In this document: in pieces, positions 1 through 12,039 of the stretch
Position numbering within the stretch: position 1 is the stretch's first letter
How the letters are laid out: each line of letters starts with the position of its first letter
Source of the DNA: Vogesella indigofera
Lineage (GTDB): Bacteria; Pseudomonadota; Gammaproteobacteria; Burkholderiales; Chromobacteriaceae
Direction of reading: 5' to 3'
DNA length: 64,000 bases
Assembly (NCBI RefSeq): GCF_028548395.1
Contig: NZ_JAQQLA010000009.1
Location: forward strand, 62,001-126,000
Position numbers and translations under genes: made by a program
The notes under the pieces: generated by a model
Seen by the model: the letters and a program-made list of their open reading frames with translations, nothing else
Databases searched by the model: none
What the model was told of the DNA's origin: nothing

Positions 1-471
1 GTAGCGCACTTCCAGCACTTCGTACTCGCGGATACCGCCCGGGGCCATCACCTCGGCCACGTCGCCTTCCACTTTGCCGATCAGCGCGCGCGCGATCGGT
101 GAGTTGACCGACACCTTGCCCAGCTTGATGTCGGCTTCGTCGTCGCCGACGATCTGGTAGGTCTTTTCTTCTTCGCTTTCCAGATCGGTGAGCAGCACGG
201 TGGTGCCGAACACGATGCGGCCGTCGGCATCCAGCTCGGTCGGATCGATGATCTGGGCGTTGGAGATTTTGCCCTCCAGCTCGGCAATACGGCCCTCGAC
301 AAAGGCTTGGCGCTCTTTGGCGGCGTCGTATTCTGCATTCTCGGATAGATCGCCTTGCGCGCGCGCTTCGGCAATGGCCTCGATCACCGACGGACGCTCA
401 ATGCTTTTCAGACGCTGCAATTCGGCCTTCAGCTGTTCGGCACCACGCACGGTCAACGGGACTTTGTTCAT
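1..471 (-). CDS. greA: Transcription elongation factor GreA (3' end cut by window edge)
   Basis: GreA rescues backtracked RNA polymerase by stimulating cleavage of the nascent transcript. The reading frame begins [14 protein letters not shown] and contains the family signature [16 protein letters not shown] in the N-terminal coiled-coil hairpin, whose acidic tip enters the polymerase secondary channel. It continues into the FKBP-like C-terminal domain ([23 protein letters not shown]). 157 codons are present against a usual length near 158, so only the last residue or so and the stop codon are missing. It lies downstream of carB on the same strand, a common proteobacterial arrangement, and is separated from it by a hairpin and an inverted repeat pair. 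Confidence 0.96.
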   Translation of the reverse strand, partial: MNKVPLTVRGAEQLKAELQRLKSIERPSVIEAIAEARAQGDLSENAEYDAAKERQAFVEGRIAELEGKISNAQIIDPTELDADGRIVFGTTVLLTDLESEEEKTYQIVGDDEADIKLGKVSVNSPIARALIGKVEGDVAEVMAPGGIREYEVLEVRY

Positions 472-516
472 GACTCGGTTCTCCAAGGGCGTACTGCTGC
501 CCTGTGATAAAAGCGC

Positions 517-541
517 AAGCCGCCGTACGGGACGGCGGCTT
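517..541 (-). terminator. Hairpin between carB and greA
   Basis: Arms AAGCCGCCGT and ACGGCGGCTT flank a 5-nt loop. Read on the minus strand the stem is followed by GCGCTTTTA, a short T-run. It probably ends or attenuates carB transcription upstream of greA. Confidence 0.6.
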
Positions 542-592
542 TGCTGGACGTTTGATTCAGTGGTGATTGTAACGAGATTTTGCTCCGGGTTC

Positions 593-620
593 AAAGGTTG
601 GCCGCATGCGGCCAACCTTT
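593..620. repeat. Inverted pair of the GTTGGCCGCA motif (perfect 28-bp palindrome)
   Basis: AAAGGTTGGCCGCA is followed directly by its exact reverse complement with no spacer, 8 bp past the carB stop codon. It is one of five intergenic inverted pairs of the dispersed motif in this window. It lacks a loop and a T-run, so its termination function is doubtful. Confidence 0.85.
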
Positions 621-628
621 GACCGTGC

Positions 629-3838
<3,210 letters not shown>

Positions 3839-3915
3839 GGTAATCGCTCAATATTGTTCAATGTTTTACACGCTCCGGCAGGCTGACGCGGCCTGCTGCC
3901 GGAGACGCTGGGTAG

Positions 3916-4563
3916 TTACAGGCTGGCGGCGGCCAACTTGGCGCCGAAACCGATAAACATGGCACCGACCGCCCCGCCCATTGCCGCCGACAGGCGACGG
4001 CGGCGGCGGAACGCCTCGGCCAGATGGTTGCCGGCCAGGATCAGCGTGGTCAGGTACAGCGCGCTGAACAGCTGCACGATGGCGCCGAGGATGGCGAAGG
4101 TCAGTGCCGGGTAGTGATAGGCCGGATCGACGAACTGCACGAAGAACGACACGAAGAACAGGATCGCCTTCGGGTTCATCAGGCTGATCAGCAGCGCCTT
4201 GGAAAACGGGCGGTTGATGTCCAGCACCGGTGCCGCCACCGCAGCCTGGCCCTGGCGGCGCTGCTGCCAGCCGGCCCAGGCGCCACGCAGCATGGCGATG
4301 CCGATCCACGCCAGATAAGCGCCGCCGGCATACTTGACGATGGCAAACAGCGCCGGGTTGGCCTGCAGCAGACCGGCGGCGCCGGTTGCGGCCAGGGTCA
4401 TCAGCACGAAATCACCGACAAACACGCCACAGGCGCCGGCAAAGCCGGCCCGCACCCCGCGCTGTGCCGCCACCGACAGCACATACATCGAATTGGGGCC
4501 CGGCAGCAGCACGATGAAGATGGTGCCGAGCAGGTAGGTGGTCAGGTCAGTGATACCGAACAT
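3916..4563 (-). CDS. leuE: LysE/RhtB-family amino acid exporter, LeuE-like
   Basis: This 215-residue inner-membrane protein has the LysE/RhtB pattern: hydrophobic helices and the N-terminal signature LLPGPNSMYVL, followed by the conserved GACGVFVGDFVLM segment. The closest family I recognise is the leucine exporter LeuE (YeaS) of enterobacteria. The substrate here is inferred and could be another neutral or hydrophobic amino acid. It sits between carA (16 bp upstream) and carB (77 bp downstream) on the same strand, so it is probably co-transcribed with the carbamoyl-phosphate synthase genes. carA and carB are usually adjacent or separated by small unrelated ORFs, and a transporter between them is uncommon. 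Confidence 0.85.
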   Translation of the reverse strand: MFGITDLTTYLLGTIFIVLLPGPNSMYVLSVAAQRGVRAGFAGACGVFVGDFVLMTLAATGAAGLLQANPALFAIVKYAGGAYLAWIGIAMLRGAWAGWQQRRQGQAAVAAPVLDINRPFSKALLISLMNPKAILFFVSFFVQFVDPAYHYPALTFAILGAIVQLFSALYLTTLILAGNHLAEAFRRRRRLSAAMGGAVGAMFIGFGAKLAAASL

Positions 4564-4579
4564 GATGCGTCCTCCGAGA

Positions 4580-5713
4580 TCAGGCCGGCTTGTGCGCGGC
4601 CATCAGCGAGATGAAACGGTCAAACAGGTAAGCCACGTCTTCCGGACCCGGGCTCGCTTCCGGGTGTCCCTGGAACGAGAACGCCGGGCGATCGGTCAGC
4701 GCGATGCCCTGCACCGTCTGGTCGAACAGCGAACGGTGGGTAATGCGCACGTTGGCCGCAAGGCTGGCTTCGTCGACCTGAAAACCGTGGTTCTGGCTGG
4801 TGATCATCACGCGGCCGGAATCGAGATCTTGCACCGGGTGGTTGGCACCGTGGTGACCGAACTTCATCTTGGAAGTCTTGCCGCCGGTGGCCAGGCCCAG
4901 CAGCTGGTGGCCGAGGCAGATACCGAATACCGGCAGCTTGGTATCCAGGATGTCGCGGATGGCGGTGATCGCATAGTCGCAAGGCTCCGGATCGCCAGGG
5001 CCGTTGGACAGGAACACGCCGTCCGGCTTCAGTGCCAGCACGTCGCGGGCCGGCGTCTCGGCCGGTACCACGGTCAGCTTGCAGCCGCGCTCGGCCAGCA
5101 TGCGCAGGATGTTGCGCTTGACGCCGAAGTCGTAGGCCACCACGTGGAACGGGGTCTCGGTCTGCTCGACATAGCCCTGGCCCAGACGCCATTCGCGCGT
5201 CGTCCAGCCGTAGGCTTCCTTGCAGCTGACCACCTTGGCCAGATCCTGGCCGGCCATGCTGCCGAAACCGCGCGCCAGTTCGACGGCTTTCGCCTCGTCG
5301 ATGTCGCCGGCCATGATGCAGCCTGGCTGGGCGCCTTTTTCGCGCAGGATGCGGGTCAGTTTGCGGGTGTCGATGTCGGCGATGGCGACGACATTGTTTC
5401 TCTTCAGATAATCGGACAGCGACTCTTCCGCACGGAAGTTGCTGTGCAGCAGCGGCAGATCACGGATGATCAGGCCAGATGCAAAGACGGCGCCGGACTC
5501 GGTATCTTCCGAGTTGGCGCCGACGTTGCCGATATGAGGATAAGTCAGGGTGACGATCTGCCGGGTATAGGACGGGTCGGTAAGGATTTCCTGATAACCG
5601 GTCATGGCAGTATTGAATACTACCTCTCCGACGGTGTGGCCGTTGGCTCCGATGGCGACGCCTTTGAACAGCGTGCCGTCAGCCAAGGCAAGAATCGCGG
5701 GTACGGTTGTCAC
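4580..5713 (-). CDS. carA: Carbamoyl-phosphate synthase small (glutaminase) subunit
   Basis: CarA hydrolyses glutamine and passes ammonia to CarB. Its 377 residues comprise an N-terminal CPSase_sm domain ([25 protein letters not shown]) and a C-terminal class I glutamine amidotransferase. The nucleophilic Cys lies in [13 protein letters not shown] (near residue 265) and the His/Glu pair in [11 protein letters not shown] (near 349-351). The start codon is GTG at 5713, preceded by an AGGAG ribosome binding site (plus strand CTCCT at 5721-5725). It is the first gene of carA-leuE-carB. A CTATAGT element about 55 bp upstream could be a -10 box, but no convincing -35 is visible. Confidence 0.97.
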   Translation of the reverse strand: MTTVPAILALADGTLFKGVAIGANGHTVGEVVFNTAMTGYQEILTDPSYTRQIVTLTYPHIGNVGANSEDTESGAVFASGLIIRDLPLLHSNFRAEESLSDYLKRNNVVAIADIDTRKLTRILREKGAQPGCIMAGDIDEAKAVELARGFGSMAGQDLAKVVSCKEAYGWTTREWRLGQGYVEQTETPFHVVAYDFGVKRNILRMLAERGCKLTVVPAETPARDVLALKPDGVFLSNGPGDPEPCDYAITAIRDILDTKLPVFGICLGHQLLGLATGGKTSKMKFGHHGANHPVQDLDSGRVMITSQNHGFQVDEASLAANVRITHRSLFDQTVQGIALTDRPAFSFQGHPEASPGPEDVAYLFDRFISLMAAHKPA

Positions 5714-6018
5714 TGGCTGGCTCCTAATAATGATATTTTTGATTTATTGATACAACAAACGGGACTATAGCGACGTGCGCTTGTCCCGTTCGGTTAAACT
5801 TTTCAAGTATATCCTGTTTTCGGCCATCGCGGCAAGGCCGCGCGCGGCGACTGATGCTTTTCTGAACAATGGATACAGTCGCCATCACCATCTAAGCCCT
5901 TGTTTACGCTAGCGTCAACCTTACAAAAAATGCGCGCAGCCGGCAAGTTGTTCCGCGTCGGCCGCCGGCTAGCCACGCGTCCCGCAGTTCACCGCCACCG
6001 GTGATCGCCGCATAAAAA
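5714..6018 (-). promoter_or_regulatory. Intergenic region upstream of carA
   Basis: About 300 bp with no credible gene. The part next to carA is AT-rich (5725-5820) and must hold the carA promoter. A CTATAGT sequence on the minus strand at about 5764-5770 is the best -10 candidate. The remainder up to 6018 shows no recognisable element, and I saw no PyrR-like site or leader peptide. Confidence 0.35.
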
Positions 6019-6050
6019 ACCGCCGGTGCCGCAGCTGCGGCACCGGCGGT
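6019..6050 (-). terminator. Rho-independent terminator of the etfBA-acyl-CoA dehydrogenase operon
   Basis: Perfect 32-bp palindrome with 16-bp arms (ACCGCCGGTGCCGCAG and its complement). On the minus strand it is followed directly by TTTTTTATG. It lies 21 bp past the dehydrogenase stop codon. Confidence 0.88.
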
Positions 6051-6071
6051 GTTCACTTCACGAGAGCTCAC

Positions 6072-7856
6072 TCAGAACAGCGCGGCGTCCAGCTCCAACA
6101 CGCTGTCGCCACCGTGGACGATGGCAGCCGCCAGCCCGGAGGTCTGCGGCAACAGGTGCTCGCCGTAGAAACGGGCGGTGACGATCTTCGCCGCGAGGAA
6201 TTCGGCATCGGCATCCTCGTCGCCCTGCTGCGCCCGCGCGATCAGCGCGGCGCGCCCCATCATCCAGCCGCCGAGCACGATGCCCATCAGTTTGAGGAAG
6301 GGCACCGAACCGGCTGCTGCCAACTGCGGCCGGCTGCCGAAGGTCTCCAGAATGAAGGCGACGCAGCGCTCGGCGTCCTTCACCGCGACCTCAAGGTTGG
6401 CCGCAAGGCTGGCGTAGCCCGCCGCCGCCAGCTTGCCGGCGGTGACCTTGACTTCCTCCAGCAGCCAGCGCGCGGTGACGCCGTCCTCACTGGCGGTCTT
6501 GCGGCCGATCAGGTCCAGCGCCTGGATGCCGGTAGTGCCTTCATAGATGGCGGTGATGCGCGCGTCGCGGCAGTACTGCGCGACGCCGGTCTCCTCGATG
6601 TAGCCCATGCCGCCGTGGATCTGCATCGCCAGGCTGGTGATCTCGTTGGCCTGCTCGGTGTTCCAACCCTTCACGATCGGGATCAGGAAGTTGACCAGCG
6701 CCTGGCTGCGCGCCGCCTCGCTGGCCACGGGATCGCGTGCGGCGCGGTCCAGCGCCGCGGCAGCGTAGAACGCCAGTGCGCGCTGCGCCTCGATCTGCGC
6801 CTTCATCATCATCAACATGCGGCGCACGTCCGGGTGCTGGATGATGGCGACACCGGCCGCATCCGGCGAGCCGACGGCGCGGCTCTGCACCCGCTCACGC
6901 GCGTACTCCACCGCCTTCTGGTAGGCGCGCTCCGACACCGCCATGCCCTCGATACCGACGCCAAGACGGGCGTGGTTCATCATCGTGAACATATAAGACA
7001 GACCCTTGTTGGCCTCGCCCACCAGGTAGCCGATGGCGCCGCCGTCGTCGCCGAAGCTCATCACCGCGGTCGGGCTGCCGTGGATGCCCAGCTTGTGCTC
7101 GATCGACACACAGCGCACGTCGTTGCGCGCACCGAGGCTGCCGTCGGCATTCACCAGGAATTTCGGCACGATGAACAGCGAGATACCCTTCACCCCGGCC
7201 GGCGCATCCGGCAGACGGGCCAGCACCAGATGGACGATGTTGTCCGCCATGTCGTGCTCGCCCCAGGTGATGAAAATCTTCTGGCCGCTGATCTTGTAGC
7301 TGCCGTCGCCGACCGGGATGGCGCGCGAACGCACCTGCGCCAGGTCGGAACCGGCCTGCGGCTCGGTCAGGTTCATGGTACCGGTCCACTCGCCAGTGGA
7401 CATGCGCGGTAGGTAGATTGCTTTCAGCTCATCGGAGGCGTGGTGGTTGATCGCCTCGATCGCGCCCAGCGTCAGCATCGGCGCCAGCGAGAACGCCAGG
7501 TTGGCCGAGCACCACATTTCTTCAGCCGCCAGCGCCACCAGCGCCGGCAGGCCCTGGCCGCCGAACTCGGCCGGCGCGCGCAGGCCGACCCAGCCGGATT
7601 CGACATACTGTTGCCACGCGTCCTTGAAACCTTCCGGTGCGGTAACCGTGCAGTCCGGCGCCCACTTGGCGCCCTTGTCGCCCAGCTGGTTGATCGGCGC
7701 CAGCACGTTTTCGGCGAACTTGGCGCCCTCCTCCAGGATGGCGTCGGTCAGTTCCACCGAGCAGTCCTCGTAGCCGGGCAGGGTGCAGATTGCCGGCAGT
7801 TCCGCCAGCTCGTTCAGGGCAAAGCGGATGTCTTTGCTGGGTGCCTTGTAAATCAT
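6072..7856 (-). CDS. Acyl-CoA dehydrogenase with C-terminal extension
   Basis: FAD-dependent alpha,beta-dehydrogenation of an acyl-CoA, passing electrons to ETF. The 594-residue protein shows the acyl-CoA dehydrogenase pattern: MNLTEPQAGSDLAQVRSRA and FITWGEHD in the middle domain, then the C-terminal catalytic region with IHGGMGYIEETGVAQYCRD and AIYEGTTGIQALDLIGRK. The Glu in YEGT is the usual catalytic base. The length, with a roughly 130-residue C-terminal extension, resembles the large AcdB/DmdC-type dehydrogenases rather than 380-residue short-chain enzymes. The substrate cannot be read from sequence. The start at 7856 (MIYKAPSKDI) follows an AGAGGAGCT ribosome binding site. An upstream in-frame extension to 8009 is GC-skewed noise. 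It is the last gene of etfB-etfA-acd. Confidence 0.93.
   Translation of the reverse strand: MIYKAPSKDIRFALNELAELPAICTLPGYEDCSVELTDAILEEGAKFAENVLAPINQLGDKGAKWAPDCTVTAPEGFKDAWQQYVESGWVGLRAPAEFGGQGLPALVALAAEEMWCSANLAFSLAPMLTLGAIEAINHHASDELKAIYLPRMSTGEWTGTMNLTEPQAGSDLAQVRSRAIPVGDGSYKISGQKIFITWGEHDMADNIVHLVLARLPDAPAGVKGISLFIVPKFLVNADGSLGARNDVRCVSIEHKLGIHGSPTAVMSFGDDGGAIGYLVGEANKGLSYMFTMMNHARLGVGIEGMAVSERAYQKAVEYARERVQSRAVGSPDAAGVAIIQHPDVRRMLMMMKAQIEAQRALAFYAAAALDRAARDPVASEAARSQALVNFLIPIVKGWNTEQANEITSLAMQIHGGMGYIEETGVAQYCRDARITAIYEGTTGIQALDLIGRKTASEDGVTARWLLEEVKVTAGKLAAAGYASLAANLEVAVKDAERCVAFILETFGSRPQLAAAGSVPFLKLMGIVLGGWMMGRAALIARAQQGDEDADAEFLAAKIVTARFYGEHLLPQTSGLAAAIVHGGDSVLELDAALF
6393..6406 (+). 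repeat. Full-length copy of the dispersed AAGGTTGGCCGCAA motif
   Basis: Exact 14-mer inside the acyl-CoA dehydrogenase gene, where the antisense reads Leu-Ala-Ala-Asn-Leu codons. Confidence 0.8.
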
Positions 7857-8013
7857 CGATAGCTCCTCTGTGTCATTTTTCGTGCAAAAAAACCGGCCAT
7901 GTGTCCGCCAACGGACAAGCCGCACGCTGCGCACTGCGCGGTGTGGACTCCTCCCGACGAACCGGTCATGGCCGGTGTTCTTGTATGGTGCGGCACCGTA
8001 GCGCCGCACCTTA

Positions 8014-8041
8014 TTTTGATTACTGCGTTTTGATTACTGCG
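8014..8041. repeat. Perfect 14-bp tandem direct repeat
   Basis: TTTTGATTACTGCG occurs twice in succession, ending 4 bp before the etfA stop codon, in the 189-bp spacer between etfA and the dehydrogenase. It looks like a slippage duplication, and no function is evident. The same spacer carries an 8-bp-arm hairpin at 7987-8010. Confidence 0.75.
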
Positions 8042-8045
8042 GGTG

Positions 8046-8978
8046 TTACTTGGACAGCTCGGCGATCAGCTCCGGTACCACGGTGAACAGGTCACCGACG
8101 ATGCCGTAGTCGGCCACCTGGAAGATCGGTGCCTCTTCATCCTTGTTGATCGCCACGATCACCTTGGAATCCTTCATGCCCGCCAGATGCTGGATGGCAC
8201 CGGAGATGCCCACCGCCACGTACAGCTGCGGTGCCACCACCTTGCCGGTCTGGCCGACCTGGTAGTCGTTCGGCGCGTAGCCGGCATCCACCGCGGCGCG
8301 CGAGGCACCAACGGCGGCGGACAGCTTGTCGGCCAGCGGCTCGATCACCGCCTTGAACTGCTCTTCCGAACCCAGCGCGCGACCACCGGATACGATGATC
8401 TTGGCGGCGCCCAGTTCCGGACGGTCGGACTTGGTCAGCTCCTGGCCAACAAAGCTGGACAGGCCGGCGTCGGACACGGTGGCGACCGCTTCAACGTTGG
8501 CCGCACCGCCGGTAGCCGCCGCTTCGAAGGCGGTGGTACGCACGGTGATCACCTTGATGCTGTCGGACGACTGCACCGTGGCCAGCACGTTGCCAGCGTA
8601 CACCGGACGCACGAAGGTATCGGCCGACTCGATGGCGATGATGTCGGAAAGCTGCGCCACGTCCAGCAGCGCGGCGACGCGCGGCAGCAGGTTCTTGCCG
8701 TAGGAGGTAGCCGGTGCCAGCACGTGGCTGTAACCCTTGGCCAGCTCCACCACCAGCGGTGCCAGGTTTTCGGCCAGGCCGTGGGCGTAGGCGGCATTGT
8801 CAGCCAGCAGCACCTTGGCCACGCCGGCGACGGCTTTAGCGGCGTCGGCAGCGGCGGCGGCGTTGTGACCGGCGACCAGCACGTGCACTTCACCCAGCTT
8901 GGCGGCGGCGGTAACGGTGTTCAGAGTGCCTGCTTTCAGGCTCTGGTTGTCGTGTTCAGCGATAACGAGAATGGCCAT
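8046..8978 (-). CDS. etfA: Electron transfer flavoprotein alpha subunit
   Basis: ETF accepts electrons from acyl-CoA dehydrogenases and delivers them to ETF:quinone oxidoreductase. The 310-residue protein has an N-terminal nucleotide-binding-like domain ([20 protein letters not shown]) and a C-terminal FAD-binding domain with [20 protein letters not shown] followed by [20 protein letters not shown], the ETF-alpha signature. The start is 3 bp after the etfB stop, so the two subunits are translationally linked. The downstream dehydrogenase is the likely electron donor. Confidence 0.97.
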   Translation of the reverse strand: MAILVIAEHDNQSLKAGTLNTVTAAAKLGEVHVLVAGHNAAAAADAAKAVAGVAKVLLADNAAYAHGLAENLAPLVVELAKGYSHVLAPATSYGKNLLPRVAALLDVAQLSDIIAIESADTFVRPVYAGNVLATVQSSDSIKVITVRTTAFEAAATGGAANVEAVATVSDAGLSSFVGQELTKSDRPELGAAKIIVSGGRALGSEEQFKAVIEPLADKLSAAVGASRAAVDAGYAPNDYQVGQTGKVVAPQLYVAVGISGAIQHLAGMKDSKVIVAINKDEEAPIFQVADYGIVGDLFTVVPELIAELSK

Positions 8979-8981
8979 GGC

Positions 8982-9731
8982 TTACAGCACCTTTGCTTCG
9001 TTTTTGAGTTTGGCCACCAGCTCGGCGGCATTGGCTACCTTGATACCGGCGGAGCGCTTGGCTGGCTCGGCCACTTTCAGGGTCTTCAGACGCGGGGCGA
9101 CATCTACGCCCAGCTCGGCCGGGGTGGTTTTGTCCAGCGGCTTCTTCTTGGCAGCCATGATGTTCGGCAGCTTGACGTAGCGCGGCTCGTTCAGGCGCAG
9201 GTCGGTGGTCACCACCGCCGGCAGACGCAGCTTGACGGTTTCCAGGCCGCCATCCACTTCGCGGGTCACGTCCACGGTTTCCGCAGCCACATCCACTTTC
9301 GAGGCGAAGGTACCCTGCGCCCAGCCCAGCAGCGCCGACACCATCTGACCAGTCTGGTTGGCGTCGTCATCAATCGCCTGCTTGCCGACGATCAGCAGCT
9401 GTGGCTGCTCCTTGTCAGCGATCGCCTTCAGCAGCTTGGCCACCGCCAGCGGCTGCAGCTCGGCGTCGGTTTCCACCAGGATGGCGCGATCGGCACCCAT
9501 CGCCAGTGCGGTACGCAGGGTTTCCTCGCACTGCTTCACCCCCAGCGACACCACCACGATCTCGGAGACCTTGCCAGCTTCTTTCAGACGCACGGCCTCT
9601 TCCACCGCGATCTCGTCGAACGGGTTCATCGACATCTTGACGTTAGCGACATCCACATCAGTGCCATCGGCCTTGACCCGGACTTTCACGTTGTAATCGA
9701 CAACGCGTTTCACAGCGACTAGAGCTTTCAT
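8982..9731 (-). CDS. etfB: Electron transfer flavoprotein beta subunit
   Basis: This 249-residue subunit forms the heterodimer with EtfA and binds AMP. The N-terminus [20 protein letters not shown] and the region [21 protein letters not shown] are characteristic. [20 protein letters not shown] is the ETF-beta signature. The start at 9731 is chosen because a GGAGG ribosome binding site lies just upstream and the protein then aligns with normal family length. A longer in-frame ORF upstream is not coding-like. It is the first gene of the etfB-etfA-acd unit. Confidence 0.97.
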   Translation of the reverse strand: MKALVAVKRVVDYNVKVRVKADGTDVDVANVKMSMNPFDEIAVEEAVRLKEAGKVSEIVVVSLGVKQCEETLRTALAMGADRAILVETDAELQPLAVAKLLKAIADKEQPQLLIVGKQAIDDDANQTGQMVSALLGWAQGTFASKVDVAAETVDVTREVDGGLETVKLRLPAVVTTDLRLNEPRYVKLPNIMAAKKKPLDKTTPAELGVDVAPRLKTLKVAEPAKRSAGIKVANAAELVAKLKNEAKVL

Positions 9732-10037
9732 ATTCCTCCAGCGAACTCTCTGAGTTGAACAATTGTCGTCAATGTGCGGCTGTTTTGCGTGAGGCGACAG
9801 CGCAATCTCAAACAAGCGTTTAATTGGTAGATTGCCTACAAAAAAACTGCAGTACAACAGGGGTGACACAAATATTACGCCATTTTCCCCGTAATTTGCA
9901 TTTGAGGTAAAGCGTGTCAGAATGCGCTGCAACAATTGAGCATGTCATAACACGCCGACAGAGCGGACATTCCTGCCGCAAGTGCTGCCATCGTGGTGCC
10001 TACTTGCGGCTTTTCTTGCCAAAACAGGGAGCACAGC
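9732..10037. other. Divergent intergenic region etfB / phaJ-like
   Basis: 306 bp, AT-richer than the surroundings, containing the divergent promoters of the etfBA operon and the hydratase gene. I see no ORF, tRNA or strong hairpin. A CGCAAGT...ACTTGCG inverted repeat (9977-10011) lies upstream of the hydratase. No -10/-35 pair is convincing enough to call. Confidence 0.4.
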
Positions 10038-10457
10038 ATGACTGTCTACTTCGAAGATATCCAGATCGGTGACAGCGCCGAATACGCCAAAACCATCACC
10101 GAGGCCGATATCCTGATGTTTGCCGCCGTCTCCGGCGACGACAATCCGGTGCACATCAACCAGGAATACGCCGAAGCGTCGATGTTCAAGACCCGCATCG
10201 CCCACGGCATGCTCACCGCCGGCCTGATCTCCACCGTGGTCGGCACCCGCCTGCCGGGCAACGGCACCATCTACCTGTCGCAATCGACCAAGTTCAAGGC
10301 GCCGGTACGCCTCGGCGAGACCGTCACCGCCCGCGTCACCGTCACCGAGCTGGATCCGGCGAAGAAGCGCGTCAAGTTCGCCACCCAGTGCCTGGTGAAA
10401 GGCAATGTGGTACTGGAAGGCGAATCGCTGGTCATCGCGCCGTCGCGTCCCGCCTGA
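10038..10457 (+). CDS. phaJ: MaoC-like (R)-specific enoyl-CoA hydratase, PhaJ-type
   Basis: A 139-residue single hot-dog-fold protein. The segment AAVSGDDNPVHINQEYA is the hydratase 2 motif, with the catalytic Asp and His of PhaJ. IAHGMLTAGLIS and FKAPVRLGETVTARVTVTEL match the rest of the fold. PhaJ hydrates trans-2-enoyl-CoA from beta-oxidation to (R)-3-hydroxyacyl-CoA, a polyhydroxyalkanoate precursor. No polyhydroxyalkanoate synthase is in this window, so that role is inferred. The start follows AGGGAG by about 7 nt. The stop overlaps the start of the next gene by one nucleotide (TGATG). Confidence 0.88.
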   Translation: MTVYFEDIQIGDSAEYAKTITEADILMFAAVSGDDNPVHINQEYAEASMFKTRIAHGMLTAGLISTVVGTRLPGNGTIYLSQSTKFKAPVRLGETVTARVTVTELDPAKKRVKFATQCLVKGNVVLEGESLVIAPSRPA

Positions 10458-10918
10458 TGAGCACGCTGCGCATCGAACGGCTGTGCGACGAGCACGGCCA
10501 CATCACCCAGCCGCAAATCCTGGCCGCGGCACTGGCGGTACATCGCCAGCTGCGGCCGATGCTGCCGGAGAGCGCGACCCACTACGTCGCCAAGATGGCG
10601 CGCATCTGTGGCTACGGCGCGCGGCTGGTGGCGGCGCTAAACGAGGACGACCAGGTACTGGGACTGGCGCTGTACCGCGTCTACGAGAACACCTACGAAG
10701 ACCTGCGCCTGTACATCGACGACCTGGTCACCGACGAGCGCCTGCGCTCGCAAGGCGTCGGCAGTGCGCTGATCGACTGGTGCGAGGCCGAGGCGCGCGC
10801 GCTGGGCTGCCGCTTCCTGGTGCTGGATTCCGGCACCTGGCGCACCGCCGCGCACAAGCTGTACCTGCGCAAGGAGTTCGTGATCTCCTCCTTCCACTTC
10901 ACCCGCGCGCTGGACTGA
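10457..10918 (+). CDS. GNAT-family N-acetyltransferase
   Basis: A 153-residue protein with the acetyl-CoA pyrophosphate-binding loop DERLRSQGVGSALIDWCE (motif A, Q-x-x-G-x-G) followed by the conserved LGCRFLVLDSG strand and AAHKLYLRKEF. The N-terminal 35 residues are helical and not part of the minimal GNAT fold. Its start overlaps the phaJ-like stop codon, so translation is coupled. The acetyl acceptor is unknown. Confidence 0.85.
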   Translation: MSTLRIERLCDEHGHITQPQILAAALAVHRQLRPMLPESATHYVAKMARICGYGARLVAALNEDDQVLGLALYRVYENTYEDLRLYIDDLVTDERLRSQGVGSALIDWCEAEARALGCRFLVLDSGTWRTAAHKLYLRKEFVISSFHFTRALD

Positions 10919-10928
10919 GCCGGTACCC

Positions 10929-10960
10929 AAGGTTGGCCGCAGGTATTGCGGCCAACCTTT
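10929..10960. repeat. Inverted pair of the GTTGGCCGCA motif between convergent genes
   Basis: A plus copy (10929-10941) and a minus copy (10947-10960) are separated by 5 bp. Together they form a stem with AAGGTTGGCCGCA/TGCGGCCAACCTT arms in the 41-bp gap between the GNAT gene and queG. The right arm ends on the first base of the queG stop codon. It probably serves as a bidirectional transcription terminator. Confidence 0.88.
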
Positions 10961-12039
10961 CACGCTCTCGCCTGTTGCTGCACCAGCGCCCAGGCGACCG
11001 ACTCGCGCACCATCTCTTCCGTATGATCCTGCCGCTGTTGCAACGCAACAACAATCTCTACCGCATACGGCGCATTGCCCAGCCCGATGGCCAGATTGGA
11101 CAGCCACTTGGCGTAGCCGATGCGGTAGATCGGGCTGCCGGCCATGCGGCTGGCGAAGGTCGCCTCGTCCCAGCCGAACAGCTCCAGCAGGCTGACATCG
11201 TCCAGCCCGTGGCGCACGGCAAAATCGTCCTCCTGCGTGTGTACCACGAAGCGGTTCCACGGGCAGGCCAGCTGGCAGTCGTCACAGCCATAGACGCGGT
11301 TGCCGATCAGCGGCCGCAACGGCTCCGGTATCGCGCCTTTCAGCTCGATGGTGAGGTAGGAAATGCAGCGCCGGGCGTCGACCTGGTACGGCGCCACGAT
11401 GGCGCCGGTTGGACAGACGTCCAGACAGCGGGTACAACTGCCGCAGTGGCCATCCTCGCTGTCATCTTCCGGCAACGGCAGATCGGTGAGAATCTCGCCG
11501 AGGAAAAACAGCGAGCCCTGCTTCTTGTTGAGCAGCAGCGTGTGCTTGCCGCGCCAGCCCTGCCCAGCCTGTGCCGCCAGTGCCACCTCGGCCAGCGGCG
11601 CGCTGTCGGTGAACACGCGGTAGCCATGCTCGCCTACCGCCTGCGTGATGCGCTCGGCCAGCTTCTGCAGCCGGTTGCGCACCACCTTGTGGTAGTCGCG
11701 GCCCAGCGCGTAGCGCGACAGGTAGGCACGCGTGCCATCGGCCAGCACCGCCTCGGCCGCGCGCGCCGCCGCCGGCCAGTAGTTCATGCGCAGGCTGATC
11801 ACGCGCACGGTGCCGGGCACCAGCTCCGCCGGACGCACGCGCAGTACGCCATGGCGCGCCATGTACTCCATTTCGCCGTGGTTGCCCGCCGCCAGCCACG
11901 CCAGCAGGCTGGTTTCGGCCTCAGCCGGCAGTGCCGCCCGCGTAATGCGCGCGTCGGCAAAACCGAGTTCTTTGGCCCATCCCTTGATTTGGCTGGCCAA
12001 TTGGCGATAATTCTCGCTTTTACAGGATATTTCACTCAT
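10960..12039 (-). CDS. queG: Epoxyqueuosine reductase
   Basis: QueG reduces epoxyqueuosine to queuosine in tRNA using cobalamin and two [4Fe-4S] clusters. The 359-residue protein contains both ferredoxin-like motifs: CGSCTRCLDVCPTG and, about 50 residues later, CDDCQLACPWNR. The upstream region (SLRMNYWP, GRDYHKVVRNRL, DSAPLAEVALA) is typical of the cobalamin-binding half. The start chosen is ATG at 12039, whose codon overlaps the tsaE start on the other strand by two bases. A longer ORF to 12186 would run antisense through tsaE and is rejected. No good ribosome binding site is seen for the chosen start. Confidence 0.93.
   Translation of the reverse strand: MSEISCKSENYRQLASQIKGWAKELGFADARITRAALPAEAETSLLAWLAAGNHGEMEYMARHGVLRVRPAELVPGTVRVISLRMNYWPAAARAAEAVLADGTRAYLSRYALGRDYHKVVRNRLQKLAERITQAVGEHGYRVFTDSAPLAEVALAAQAGQGWRGKHTLLLNKKQGSLFFLGEILTDLPLPEDDSEDGHCGSCTRCLDVCPTGAIVAPYQVDARRCISYLTIELKGAIPEPLRPLIGNRVYGCDDCQLACPWNRFVVHTQEDDFAVRHGLDDVSLLELFGWDEATFASRMAGSPIYRIGYAKWLSNLAIGLGNAPYAVEIVVALQQRQDHTEEMVRESVAWALVQQQARA

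Noticed and set aside
7857..8009. 51-residue N-terminal extension of the acyl-CoA dehydrogenase
   Set aside because: The extension is Arg-rich, lacks family similarity and ignores a good ribosome binding site directly upstream of ATG 7856.
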